Counted from the first letter of the stretch, positions 10,557-21,580 are shown. The stretch is DNA of 64,000 bases from Agapetus fuscipes (GCA_951799405.1 OX637337.1:16800347-16864346), one strand, 5' to 3'. A program made the numbers and translations. The notes: generated from the letters alone by a model not told the origin.

Positions 10557-10845
10557 ATGGGGCTTCCACACGCTTGCCAACCCATCTCAAGTCAAGCGCA
10601 CAGTGTGTCGTCTAGAACATGCTAGCTGGACAAAATTTTGTCTAATTGACTAATTTTGTCCAGCTAGCATGTTCTAGACGACACACTGTGCACTTGGCTT
10701 GTAGCCAAGCGCACAGTGTGTCGTCTAGAATATGCTAGCTAGACAAAATGAGTCCATTACACAAAATTTTGTCCAGCTAGCATGTTCTAGACGACACACT
10801 GTGCGCTTGACTTGAGATGGGTTGGCAAGCGTGTGGAAGCCCCAT
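10557..10845. repeat. Nested four-fold palindrome
   Basis: A 289-bp inverted repeat centred on 10701. The outer ends are ATGGGGCTTCCACACG and its complement. Each half is itself a hairpin built from a 45-bp unit (CAAGCGCACAGTGTGTCG, TCTAGAACATGCTAGCTGG, ACAAAAT). The unit therefore appears four times as +, -, +, - (about 10592, 10650, 10706, 10771). Non-coding. Confidence 0.85.
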
Positions 10846-11900
10846 CATTCTTTGTAGCAGGGCTGTTAACTGCGTAGTGTTGTGTTGCCTTTGTTTTGAG
10901 TCACTCAAAAAAATAGGCGATTAATATTGGCGGGAACACAGATACAAGTAACTCGTTCCAAAAACAGTTTGGAAAAAGAATAAGTCGTGAAAACACAAAG
11001 ATCTCGTAGTTTAGATGTCGACTGCAAAAGCATGACTGTGAGTCATTCTACTCTACATATCGCCACCTTAAAGGTAGAACTGAATAAAGTCTGATTCACT
11101 GATTTGAAAAATTATGGATTAAACATTTTATTGGGTATTACTTCTCATAGTAAGTAAACTTATAAGGAACGCGCCTTTGGAATGATTTAAAATCATGAAA
11201 AGGCGCTATATAAATTTAGAATTGTATTGTATTGTAAGGAAGTGCTCATGACAAAGTTCTAAACTACAGAATTTTCACACATTTGTAGCGTTTTCTCTAA
11301 AAAATAGGAAAAATGTGGTTTTATCTAAGAAACCCATGTAAGCTTCATACATCACTTAAACAGTTTTACCTTTCAGATTTTGGTATAGGTACATTGAATA
11401 TATATTTATTGCCGTTTTTGGCTAACATGGGTTTGAAAAAGTATCGTTTATAATTGAATCCGTGAGACCGTGATGTTATTTCATGGTAAATAAAGCACAC
11501 GGGCAATAGGGAACTAATGTCCTTACTACATACCCATAAATATGTACGGAAAATGAAACCGCGCTTCTCGCGAGGGTTTTAGTTTCCATGTATTTTCAGA
11601 GAAATGCTATGGTAAACTTTAGACGAAATGTTTTGTACCTACTCGGGAAACAGACTCTCCCCTAAGTATTACATGATTTTCTGTATGGGGCTGTCAGTTG
11701 GTGGTAGTTTATCTTCTATAATATAATGCGGGCATTAACATCAATCACTTAAGCATCTGAAAGTATCAAAAGTAAGTAAGAAATTAATATCCGGCTCGAA
11801 GGACCAAATCTTTTTTTAAACAGTTTTTTTGTTTCACTTATTTCGTTTCACTTATTTCTTTAGAAAATGGACCACGCGCATTCATAATAACCCTCGGCTA
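10846..11900. other. No gene seen
   Basis: AT-rich DNA with CACCTTAAAGGTAGAACTGAATAAAG-type text (11050-11130), which is echoed at 33447-33520, so part is an older repeat. A CRE octamer lies at 11903. No coding signal. Confidence 0.3.
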
Positions 11901-12119
11901 TGTGACGTCACCCATCTGTATAATCAATAGTCTAAGCTGCAAAGATTTATTGGCATATAAGGCTTGTTACGTTTACATAGAAAGGTATCTCCATGATATA
12001 CCTTCAGGATACTTACTTCCGGCTAGCTCTCATCAGCATCACTCTCAGGGCGTGGGGTTCTTTCTTTGGGTTGCTTACTTGTATTTTGGGAAGGTTGTTT
12101 ATTAAATTAAAAGATAAGT

Positions 12120-12570
12120 TTAACATGAACAAATAAGGGTTTATTTACTTTACTAATTTGGGGAAAAAGGGGAAATAAGGGAATGGCTCGACCTGCATCT
12201 CGTCACTAAAACACTCCCTACTCTGTTGACTGGAGATCCGAACTGAAGGCCTAGGGGCAGCACCCCAGGCTAGCGGTGGCTCACGAGGCGGACGCTTCCA
12301 CACGTTGGAGCCCCTGGGTAGGCGCTCCTATGCACTATGTCTCCTATGCCTCTGGTCCACAAGGTGGGTGCCTTGCTGGCAGGAAATCCAAGTAGATGGG
12401 GAGGAGGGAGCTCCATTGTAATGCCCCCTCTTGCACCGCTTGGTGCTTGGTCGCCGACGTCTTAATCGGTTGACATCTTGCCGGGAACTGATAAGCGACG
12501 GCCCGATCAGATCACACGGTGCAGTTAGGCCGCTTCCGTGACCGTTCGGCTCCGTTCGGCCCACAAAACA
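12120..12570 (-). mobile_element. GC-rich repeat-like segment, possible retroelement end
   Basis: A block far richer in GC than its surroundings. On the minus strand it ends in AATAAACCCTTATTTG, a plausible polyadenylation region. Short frames on the minus strand (12328-12573) recall no protein. A solo LTR was considered, but no target duplication was found. Confidence 0.25.
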
Positions 12571-12611
12571 CACTGTACACTTTGAGATTGTTTTTTTTTA
12601 TATGTTATTTT

Positions 12612-12835
12612 AAAATAACATAACAGGCTTATATGTAATGCATGCCCACAGGCAGACACTCTGAAGCTCGCACTTACACATGCTGCATGTGTACTGAAGA
12701 AAACAAACCTCATATTAACATAAACCTTGCAACCCTTGCCGCTTTTTCCTGGAACCAGGGTGCCATTGGCAAAAGTGAACAAATTTTAAAAGCATTGGGG
12801 GGCAGTCTCAAACCGACTGATTAATCGAGGAATAT
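12612..12835 (-). repeat. Family A repeat
   Basis: ATGCATGCCCACAGGCAGAC, TTACACATGCTGCATGTG, CATAAACCTTGCAACC, GGTGCCATTGGCAAAAGTG and a diverged head. Confidence 0.7.
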
Positions 12836-12844
12836 GCCAATCTA

Positions 12845-13165
12845 ATCGCAGTTGGTAGAGTGCTTGCATTCCATGCATAACATAGCTTGGGTCCAAATCC
12901 CACCGAGGGTGTCAAAAATAATTTTCCGTTTTGGTGTTTATTTCAAACCCAAAATAAAATAGGTAAGACACGATAATGTAAGAGCCATTATAAATATTTT
13001 CAAAATCAATTTCTAACATTCATGAGACACACTGGTCCAGTACACACATAAACATTGCTCACTTGAAATTATCTGTAATGGTCGATACCACATGCAGCCA
13101 CTTCGTGGATATCGCAGTAAGAAGTTGCTTTATGTATTCAACATAGTTGCGTTTCTTTAGGAATG
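12845..13165 (+). repeat. Family C SINE variant
   Basis: The tRNA-like head GTTGGTAGAGTGCTTGCATT and CCCACCGAGGGTGTC are followed by a variant body (ACGATAATGTAAGAGCC) shared with 51008-51165, and then ATCGCAGTAAGAAGTTGC. Confidence 0.6.
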
Positions 13166-13199
13166 TCACTAAATTTCTAAGACACAAAATATGAAATCT

Positions 13200-14260
13200 C
13201 TAACTAAGCATGAAGGTTGGTTCTACCATTCGCACTGCACTTTCCCCTAATTTTTTTCACTTTCGGTTAGAATTCAATCCCGCTTCAAGAGTGTCGGAAA
13301 TGATTTTTCGTTTCCAAGATTCACTAATGCCCGCTTTCCACTGCGAGCGGGAAATAGCTGAGCGGGAGCGGGAAATAGCTGAGCGGAGCGTAGTAAAATA
13401 GTTTTGGCCTTCCATTGCGAAAGAGTTTTAAAAAATAATGGTATTTGCCTTCCACAGCCAACGAGTTCGGCGGAGTGAGCTAGGCGGGAAATGAGATGAG
13501 TCAGATGAAAGAGTTGTTTGCCTTCCATCTACAGCGGGCTTAGCGGAGCCAACTAGTGTGTGACAGCTCGTTGCAGCCTACGCCCAGATCAAACGTTTTA
13601 ATTATTAATAAAAGAGTTTTTTTTTGTTTCGAAACATAAAAAGTAATGTATTATTTTGCTTTAAACATAAAAAGTAGATGTTTGAAATAAAACATACATT
13701 TTAATATTTTCAAATTAATAAAATAATGTATGATGTGTTTTTGTAAATCATGTATGATGTGTTTTATCGCTGTCACGCAACTGCGCGGGTTGGCGCGGGG
13801 GGCACGGGGGAGCGAAGTCAGTTGAAAACTAGCGGCCGAGACCATGACACAGCGGACCCATTTTTACTCGCTCAGTCTGCTCCGCTCACTCCGCTGTCGG
13901 TGGAAGCACTTCTATGAAATTTACTGTTGCTAGTCGAGCGTAGTCCGTACGGAGTCCGCTGGAAACTCGCTCAACTCTGCGACCACTTTTGTAACTCTTT
14001 GTACTCGCTCAGTCCGCTCCGCTGACTCGCTGTCGGTGGAAGCACTTCTATGAAATTTACTGTTGCTAGTCGAGCGGAGTCCGTACGGAGTCCGCTCCGT
14101 TCGCAGTGGAAAGCGGGCATAAGCCTTCACAAAAATGAGAACCAGTTCCTTCGGGAAAAGTTGGGAAAGCTCCAACCTTCAAGTGAAATGGTTTGCGAAA
14201 GGCTGGCTCAGTTAAATCTGGAAATAAATCCACTTGCCACATATACAGTGACATCCTTTG
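13200..14260 (+). repeat. Family C SINE interrupted by a Harbinger-like MITE
   Basis: CAAGAGTGTCGGAAATGA lies before 13328 and GCCTTCACAAAAATGAGAACC follows 14119. These are adjacent in intact family C copies, so the 792-bp element landed inside this SINE. Confidence 0.65.
13328..14119. mobile_element. Harbinger-like MITE with TAA target duplications
   Basis: The ends are perfect 19-bp inverted repeats, TGCCCGCTTTCCACTGCGA. They are flanked by TAA at 13325-13327 and 14120-14122, which fits the 3-bp TWA duplications of PIF/Harbinger. The 792-bp interior is rich in GAGCGGA/TCCGCTC words and contains a near-identical direct repeat of about 100 bp (13865-13971 and 14002-14098). No transposase frame, so it is non-autonomous. 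Confidence 0.8.
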
Positions 14261-14545
14261 GGCATAGTACAGTTCGAAGTTGCACGATATGTGCTACTAA
14301 GTTGCATTTTACGTTCACTTCAGTATCTCGGTCAAAAGATTGCGTTACCATGCTGCCAAAGTACTTAACTCTATCCACTTTCTCGATAGAGTTATCCAAT
14401 TGTCTAAATGTGATTCATGTAGTTTTGTTTACAATTACAAATCTTCTCTCTCAATTCTAAGATTGGCTTACTTCCAATGCTCATTAATCTTTGTCGCCAT
14501 TCTCCTCTATTTATGGTAATCTTTTTAAGCTTTTCTTGGGATAAT

Positions 14546-14807
14546 CTATAATCTATAATCTATAATCTAAGTTGCAAGGATATATTCATTTAAAGCTCTC
14601 AGATGTATGCCCACAAACCAACAAGTGTAGTTCGCGCTTACAAATGCTGATTGTGTACTTACAAATAAAATCCAAACCTCAAATGAACATAAGCCCCACA
14701 ACTTTTGCCGACCTTCCCTGAAACAGGGGTGACATTGGCAAAGTGAACCATTTTTTACATTATGGGTGGTCAGCCTCATACCAACCTATAAGTCAAGGAA
14801 TATGAAT
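14546..14807 (-). repeat. Family A repeat, complete
   Basis: Tail of three CTATAATCTATAATC units, full body and a clean head ACCTATAAGTCAAGGAA. It lies 109 bp downstream of the RT1 stop codon on the same strand. Confidence 0.9.
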
Positions 14808-14915
14808 AATAAATTACATTTAAATATAACAAAGAACAAAACCTTACAAAGAAATCTATACAAAAAAAGTCAAAAATTTCCTATGCAAAAAATGTAGCAA
14901 ATGAATACACCAACA

Positions 14916-15662
14916 TTAGAAATCAACATTGCAGATTAGCCGCCACTTCTTCCTGTCCTTGCATACTTCTTTCATTTCATCCAGAGTCATAACCTTTTTC
15001 ATACAAGTCCTCCTTTTATTATGACTCTGGATATCCCATTCATTCGCTATTTCAGAGATTTGATCCTTCCATACTTTTCTCGGTCTTCCTCTACCACGAC
15101 ATCCATCTATTCTAGCAACATATACTTTCTTCGTCAATCTTTCATCACTCATTCTCTCCAAATGCCCGAACCATCTTAACATACTTCTTTTAATCTTCAC
15201 TTTCACACTTTCCCTTACACCACATTCTTCTCTTACAAAATCATTCCTCACCCTGTCACTTCGTTTTTTCCCAATCATACTTCTTAGATAGTCCATTTCT
15301 ACTGTATGGACTTTACTAATTTCCCTTTCACTCACCGTCCAGGCTTCACTTCCATACATCAAGGTTGGCACTAGTATACCACCGTGCACCGCCAATCTAA
15401 CATTTTTTGAGAGATTTTGGTTCCTGGCGATGCAAGCGGTCGCACCCAGTACACACCTGCCTTTCATTATTCTTCTTTCAAATTCACCGGCCATTCTTCC
15501 ATCTTTTTCAAACTTACTTCCCAAATATACAAACTCATTTACAACATCAACATTCATTCCATTAATTTTAAATTCATAATTCATATTTTCATCATCTCTT
15601 TCAAAAATCAAAAACAGCACATATCTGCCAATATATCCTGAAGGAACTCTCGGCGTGGTCAT
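14916..15662 (-). pseudogene. Non-LTR retrotransposon reverse transcriptase, C-terminal half (RT1)
   Basis: A 248-codon open frame on the minus strand. Residues of note: VNEFVYLGSKFEKDGRM (thumb-region YLGS motif), LVPTLMYGSEAWTVSE (LLYGSE-WT motif), RSMLRWFGHLERMSDERLTK, RGRGRPRKVWKDQISEI, and a terminal KKWRLICNVDF. This is the C-terminal part of an endonuclease-RT type non-LTR element of RTE-like character. The catalytic palm is not in this frame; its decayed remnant lies just upstream (15663-15860). The start is simply the first Met in the surviving frame. It is the longest ORF in the window, but a 5'-broken element, not a host gene. Confidence 0.8.
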
Positions 15663-15860
15663 CCTCAGACGTTTGTCCCCGCGATCATCCCTTCAATTAT
15701 GGTATGCAAGATACCTTCATTTTGCATGCTCACATTTATAATAAGGTCCAATTCATATCAGCTATTTCTATCTTTTTCAGTAGTTCTTGGAAGTCTGGTA
15801 TACTCTCTGCCAAAATTATGGTGTCTTCAGCATTTCGTATGTTGTTGATCACAGCACCAT
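15663..15860 (-). pseudogene. RT1 palm-domain remnant with mutated YADD box
   Basis: Minus-strand translation gives INNIRNAEDTIILAESIPDFQ, aligning with the INNIRYADDTVLLAES motif of non-LTR reverse transcriptases. The catalytic YADD is NAED here. A stop and a frame change separate it from the frame at 14916-15662. This shows that the copy is dead. Confidence 0.65.
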
Positions 15861-15959
15861 TAACTTACACTCCTCTTTTAGAAATTTCAAGAGATTCAAA
15901 GAAAAATAATGCTCACCGAATAGATCATTCACATTTAACTGGTCTAAAATTTGAATAAC

Positions 15960-17600
15960 AGGCAGCTTTGGTTTTAATTCCAAAGTGTCTTGACATGCTT
16001 TCCAGTATTGGTGTTTCTTTTTAATGCAGGCGTTGTTACCAAAAAAAACTTCCGCCGCACCTTCTTACGTGTTATCATGCACTTCTGAACCAATAACCAT
16101 TATAATACATCGTTTGAGTTATTTGATTTGTATTTTTTTTCGTCCTCTCGGCAGTTAGAACTTTTGTTAGTGTGTCGATTACCATTGACAATTCAACAAT
16201 CTTTAAATGAGCACAATGCCTTTATTTTTAGATGGATAACTTTAATATAATCTTAAAAAGATTCACCAAAGTTAACTTCATAATATACAAGTATACAACA
16301 CTACTTTCACTAAAAAACCGACCGTATTTATGCTTCATTATTCTTTAAACGAAAACGACTTCCAACTCAATATTTTGACAACAATGCAACTGTCAAAACA
16401 CGTCACAGCGTCCTAGGATAAACTACCAACATATACCACAGTATGATCGTTTCTGTTTATTTTGTAAATTCAAAAAAGCAAAAAATACTGCTTGTTCTCA
16501 CTTCAAATCCTTTAAATAAACAGTTTATAGGGACCGAAGTATATTTAAGTTTTTTAAAAGTGCAATAAGTGCATTTATGATGTTTTTTTACTCAATATGC
16601 ATGCAATTGCGACATACCTTGCACTTTTATCGTTAGTTATAAATCAGTCATGTACCTCTTCAATTTCATGAGCTCCTGGTATCCGTGACGTCATTGCAGG
16701 TCGACGCTGATTGGATGTTAAAATGTCAACAAACCAGCGTCGTCCGACAAACCACAAGTATGAACGTAACAATTTATATTTTATTAAAAAAAAACATTAA
16801 TAATACTACTTATTATTACTTTTTTTTTATATTTTGTAATTGCTTACTGAATTTAATTCAGATTTTTAAATGCATGATTAAACGTTATACCTATTAACAT
16901 TATGAATGAAATGAAATACAATACAGGGATACCTTGTGATATTTCCTTAGAAATAAATCTTTCATTTACCTTCTCATTTTTCATGTGCTCCGGGTTTCCG
17001 TGAGGTTACTTTAGTTAGCACTTATGTCCCACAGGTGTCGATGTCTAATTGCTTATATGGATTATTTCTTCATAATTTATTTCCATTAGGTTGTTTTAGT
17101 TCAAAAGTGATACACAGATGTCAATGCTTGCAGTAATTTTTGCCACTTTATCTCTTGAAGTTTCATTTACTCCTTGTATTATTTAGGTTACTCTAAATGT
17201 AAAGAAAAATACGTACACGGGATGCCAATGAGTTATTGCAAATTTTATCTTCAACGTCCATCGACTTCTGGCATCCATGAAATTCTTCGTTTACTGCCAC
17301 TTACATATAATATTGTCAATCATCTTGGCTGTTTTTTCTTTAGATGCTGCAGCCCTAAATAGGCTTTGGTGCTATTATCAGAGATTTCATAATTTAATAT
17401 TTTATGTTCTAGGGTTTACTCCTGACTCAGATATAAGCCTTTTTAAAGATTCTAAATGTTTCTCTTTTTTGTAAAGTAATGAAGGACTAATAATTTTTCA
17501 AATTAATATCTAGATTTTGTCAAAATTACTTAATTTAGGTACATTCAGCATGTGCAAACCCAAAAAAGGCTCAATTAAAATAAATAAATAAATAAACTGT
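15960..17600. other. No gene seen
   Basis: AT-rich DNA. A CRE octamer (16686-16693) sits in a less AT-rich patch, GACGTCATTGCAGGTCGACG. No repeat family of this window was recognised. Confidence 0.3.
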
Positions 17601-17609
17601 TTGATTCTA

Positions 17610-18830
17610 TTTTTTACTTTCTTGCTATAGCCGAAGGCTATAAAGAAAGTTATGATTTGGTGTGAAAAAAAAAATTCGAGGTTTTCACGGAAATGAGTTG
17701 TCCTGGTGCAGGACATGCCAAAAAACACTATCTTTCAAAAACGTCCGTCTGTATGTATGTATGTATGTATGTATGTATGTATGTGTGTGTGTCACTTTCC
17801 AAAGTATAAGACCTAGAGATACCAAATTTTGGCTACATCAACTTTTTTGGACATGTATTAAGTATGAATAACATGGCATTACACCAACTTGAAAATTCAA
17901 GATGGCTGCCATACAAAAAAAACATAAAATTGCACTTTTCTCAAAAACGGCTCCAAGAATTTTTCTTAAATTTTCAGAGTTGCCATTTATTAGTTTTTAA
18001 CTTAATAAATTAGTTATGGCAATACTCTTACTAATCTGTGTCTATGGGCTGCGATATGAAAAAAACAAACGATTCTGATTTTCTCGACAGTTAAGGGGTC
18101 AACAAAAATATAATGTTCTACAATATTACGGACAACATAAATTTATACAAATTTACAAAAAAATTTTTTTGAAAAAATAAATATAAAGCACCGTTTACAC
18201 GACCTGAAATTTTAAATCGAAAATATTACAAAAACCTATTAAAATGCAAGATATTTAAATTTGTTTTAGATTTGATAGAAAGAAAAAGTTTATCACTTTA
18301 ATTCGTAATCATTTTTTTTTTACTTTTTTGAAAATTCAAGATGGCTTCCGAAGAGCTGAAAATTTAAAATTCGATTTTCTCAAAAACGGCTCCGACGATT
18401 TTTCTTAAATTTTTTGTGAATCCATTAATATAATAGTGCTATCTAATAATTATAATCATTTCTTCATCATAATCTCGATTTAGGGAGTTGCCATATAAAA
18501 GAAAAAAATAATGGAAAAATTCTCGGCAGTTAGAGGGTTAATAAAAAAATAATGTACTAAAAATGTAAAATAATAATAATAACCTATATATTGCCATCAT
18601 TATTTTTTCCAAAAAGTGAATCAAAAGTATAGCCGCCATACAAAGTGAAAATTTTCCATACAAAATGTATTAGCAATTTTCTTGGTAGTCAAAGGGTTAA
18701 AAATAGATAAATGGCTGCGATTCTTAAAATTTTATAAATACCAATAATAATCAGTCGTTACTTTTTCAAAATATAACTAAAAAGTTTACCCACCATACAA
18801 AGTACTAGTTTGCATACAGAAGGGTTCAAT
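17610..18830 (+). repeat. Long non-coding repeat with internal sub-repeats and a GTAT microsatellite
   Basis: Begins at a small hairpin (GCTATAGCCGAAGGCTATA), then a (GTAT)n tract at about 17752-17785. Below it, blocks recur: TTCAAGATGGCTGCCATAC / TTCAAGATGGCTTCC, CTCAAAAACGGCTCC, and CGACAGTTAAGGGGTCAA / GGCAGTTAGAGGGTTAA. It is a degenerate, internally duplicated element with no coding frame. Confidence 0.5.
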
Positions 18831-18845
18831 GACCATCTATAATAA

Positions 18846-19060
18846 TCTAGAATATAAGTTGCAATGAAATATAAACATTCAAAACTAATATGAAATGCAT
18901 GCCCACAAACAGGTATGTGTAAGTTCGCGCTTACGAATGCTGAATTTGTACTTACAAATTAAAACCAAATCTCAAATGAACATAAAACTTGCAACTCTTG
19001 CCGACCTTCCTTGAAACAGGGGTGACATTGACAAAGTGAATTATTTTTTACACTTTGGGA
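18846..19060 (-). repeat. Family A repeat, interrupted near its head by RT2
   Basis: Body from AATATAAGTTGCAATG to TTTTTTACACTTTGGGAGG. The remaining head (GGTCAGCTTAATACC...GAGTCGAGGA) continues at 19737-19778, so the intervening RT2 fragment is an insertion. Confidence 0.75.
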
Positions 19061-19069
19061 GGACTGAGA

Positions 19070-19737
19070 AATGCGAGAAAATTGAGATAAGACTGAATGA
19101 AAAAAGAGTGGAGGTCGTGAAAGAATTTGATTATCTGGGAAGCAAGTTTGAGTCGAATTGCGAAATTGACGAAATAATTGGAAAAGCGCGCTAGTAGAGG
19201 AAGAAGTGTAATGGAAACGATTGGAAGAATTGCAAGAAATAGGAAACTTACGAAGAATATGAGATCGGCGGTCCACAATGGCATATTGGTTGGTGGAAGT
19301 GAGGCTTAATGAATGTGAGCTGAGTAAAGTATGTAAGTACGGTTGAAATGGCTTACCTGAGAGCAATGGCTGGAAAGACACTGAGTGATAGAGTACGTAA
19401 TGCTTGAGTGATGAACGAGTGTGGTATAAAAGAGAATATGAGAATTAAAGTACAAAAAAGTACGATGAGATGGTTCAGACATCTTGAAAGAAAGGATGAT
19501 GAACAACTAACGAAGAAAGTGTACAAAGGAAATGTCAGAGGAAAGCGCAGAAGGGGAAGGCTGAGGAAAGAATGGTTAGACCAAATAGGTGAGATTGCGA
19601 AAGAATGGATTCTGCAGAGTGAGAATAAGAGAAGAGTATGTATGAAAAAGTTGATGACAGCAAAAAGTGGAGGCGCATCTGCGGAGGTACCGGCCACCCC
19701 TAATGAAACGGTGGCAGGATACAGTACAGTACAGTAC
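19070..19737 (+). pseudogene. RT2 reverse transcriptase C-terminal fragment inserted in family A
   Basis: Translation in pieces: KRVEVVKEFDYLGSKFES, then after frame breaks VEMAYLRAMAGKTLSDRVRN, a stop, VMNECGIKENM, RWFRHLERKDDEQLTKKVY and RGRLRKEWLDQIGEIAKEW. The 3' end is a CAGTA/GTACA repeat tail next to TGGCCACC-type text (GGTACCGGCCACCCC). Same architecture as RT1 but a distinct family. Dead. Confidence 0.7.
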
Positions 19738-19778
19738 TGAGGTCAGCTTAATACCAACCTATGAGTCGAGGATCTTTC
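19737..19778 (-). repeat. Family A head, right part of the split copy
   Basis: GAGGTCAGCTTAATACCAACC then TATGAGTCGAGGA completes the copy begun at 18846. Confidence 0.65.
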
Positions 19779-20055
19779 TTGTGTAATTGGTACTTTTTCA
19801 AATAAATCAACAAAATATTTATATTCATTTAAGTATTTATATGCCTATATCCATATTGTACGAGTATGCAGGTACACACCGCGGTGGAATAAAATTGATT
19901 TATTATTGATATATTACATTTTTATTGAAACGGCATAAGCTGGTAGATGATTCTAGCTTTACATACGTCATACAGTGGGTAAATTTTTGCAAGAAAGTCG
20001 AGTACAGATTCTGTGCAATTTATTTTATTTGTTAAAAAATAAAACAAAATATCGA

Positions 20056-20092
20056 GTTGACCGGTTTCGGCCTCTTGGCCATTTTCATAAAT
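20056..20092 (-). ncRNA. Hammerhead-like motif relic at a palindrome centre
   Basis: Minus strand: AUGAAAA where CUGANGA is expected, bulged U, stem II GGCC AAGA GGCC, intact GAA, ACCGGU, C. It belongs to the same ACCGGU subfamily as 6233 and 4873. It lies in the spacer of the 19362-20841 inverted repeat. Confidence 0.4.
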
Positions 20093-20289
20093 TAATAAAT
20101 TGCACAGAATCTGCACTCGACTTTCTTGCATAAGTTTACCCACTGTATGTCGTATGTAAAGCTAGAATCATCTACCGTTTCAATAAAAATATAATATATC
20201 GATAATAAATCAATTTTACTCCACCGCGGTGTGTACCTGCATACTCGTACAATATGGAAATAGCCATAAAAATTCTTAAGTGAATAAAA

Positions 20290-20385
20290 AATATTTGGAT
20301 GATTTATTTGGTGAGCGCCGTTTTGTGTAACTCACACCTCAAGAGCCCTCTACGAGGTTGGCTTTCTCTGGAAAAAGCGCCAATT
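20290..20385 (+). repeat. Family B repeat inserted in the right palindrome arm
   Basis: TTTGGTGAGCGCCGTTTTGTG, ACTCACACCTCAAGAGCC and GGCTTTCTCTGGAAAAAGCGCC. It is absent from the left arm, so it arrived after the inverted duplication. Confidence 0.6.
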
Positions 20386-20403
20386 ACACAAGAAAGATCC
20401 TTG

Positions 20404-20440
20404 ACTTATAGGTTGATATGAAGCTGACCTCTGTACTGTA
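20404..20440 (+). repeat. Family A head in the right arm
   Basis: CCTTGACTTATAGGTTGATA then TGAAGCTGACCTC, mirror of 19737-19778. Confidence 0.65.
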
Positions 20441-20835
20441 CTGTATCCTGCCGCTGTTCCACTAGGGGTGGCCGGTACCTCCGCAGTTGCGCCTCCACTT
20501 TTTTCTGTCCTAACAAACCACTCTCATTTCATCAATATTCATCACCTTTTTTTTACATACTCTTCTCTTATTCTCACTCTACAGATTCCATTCATTCGTA
20601 ATCTCACCTATTTGGTCTAACCATTCTTTCCTCGGCCTTCCCCTTCCGCGCTTTCCTCTGACATTTCCTTTGTACACTTTCTTCGTTAGTTGTTCACCAT
20701 CCATTCTTTCAAGATGTCCGAACCATCTCATCGTACTTTTTTGTAGTTTCATTCTCATATTCTCTTTTATACCACACTCGTTCATCACCCAATCATTACG
20801 TACTCTATCACTCAGTATCTTTTCAGCCATTGCTC
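20441..20835 (-). pseudogene. RT2 C-terminal fragment, right arm copy
   Basis: Minus-strand frame: ILSDRVRNDWVMNECGIKEN, RWFGHLERMDGEQLTKKVY, RGKRGRGRPRKEWLDQIGE, ending at a stop. It keeps residues mutated in the left arm (W for the stop at VRN.W, G for R in RWFGHL), so it is the less decayed copy. Confidence 0.7.
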
Positions 20836-20838
20836 TGG

Positions 20839-20932
20839 GAAATCATTTCTAACATGCTCGGTGAGATTTGAACCCGAGCTCTTGGCGTGGAAAGTTAGCA
20901 CCCTACTAATGAGCTATCGACCGGACCTCTTG
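20839..20932 (-). repeat. Family C SINE head
   Basis: AATCATTTCTAACATGCTCGG, GAACCCGAGCTC (box B, minus) and GAGCTATCGACCGGAC (box A region). Confidence 0.65.
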
Positions 20933-21435
20933 AATACCGAATAGAATGTTATTGGTATTCAATATCGGTACCTTAATGAAATCATCCATTATGGTCTTTT
21001 TGTTTTTTAGTCTCTAGAATCTAGAAAAACTTTTCCGTAGCTTCATCTCATCAAAAAGTCTATCAAATAAATTACTTTCGCAACCCTATCTAATAAAGGG
21101 GGTTGATTTTAGCTGAGCACAAATGACTTTTGATCCCTTTTTTAATCATACAAAATGAATGTGTTAATAAACACTTTGTTTAATTATTTTTATGTATTTA
21201 AATGATAGATTTGTACATAGCAGCTTTTATGTTAGGATTTTTTTTATGCTATCAAAAAGAAAAGTTTTTTTACATTTCAAAGGCATTTTAAGTTTTTTTA
21301 GCTTATTTGAAATAGAAAAAAAAAATCTGCACCTTTAGTTCAACTTCTTACCGCGTTGTCACCAAAGACGTGACTGCATGGAGATATTATGTAAAAAAAA
21401 ACTGTTTGTAAGAGATCTTATTTAAGAGAAGGTTT

Positions 21436-21580
21436 ATGTTCATGTGAGGCTTTGTTTATTTTGTTTATACAGATGCAGTATGTGTATTATTAAAGCGCAA
21501 ACTTACATCTGCCTGATTATGGCATACATTAAATATGTGCCTTAAATACCAATCTATCTTTGCAACTTAGATTATTGATT
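21436..21580 (+). repeat. Family A repeat, tail half
   Basis: GTTCATGTGAGGCTTTG, AGATGCAGTATGTG, AAGCGCAAACTTACATCTG and CTTTGCAACTTAGATTATTG. Confidence 0.65.

Larger units (their letters stand above)
19362..20841. repeat. Large inverted duplication of 1.5 kb
   Basis: The left arm (19362-20026) and right arm (20094-20841) are reverse complements. Both carry RT2 C-terminus, a family A head junction, and a unique block including ACACACCGCGGTGGA and GATTCTAGCTTTACATACG. The right arm has an extra family B insertion (about 20290-20385). The spacer (20027-20093) carries a hammerhead-like relic. The arms have diverged by scattered substitutions, so the duplication is not recent. Confidence 0.75.

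Noticed and set aside
12120..12570. Solo LTR
   Set aside because: TG...CA-like ends can be drawn, but the flanks show no matching target duplication and no internal retroviral or Ty3-like sequence is near.
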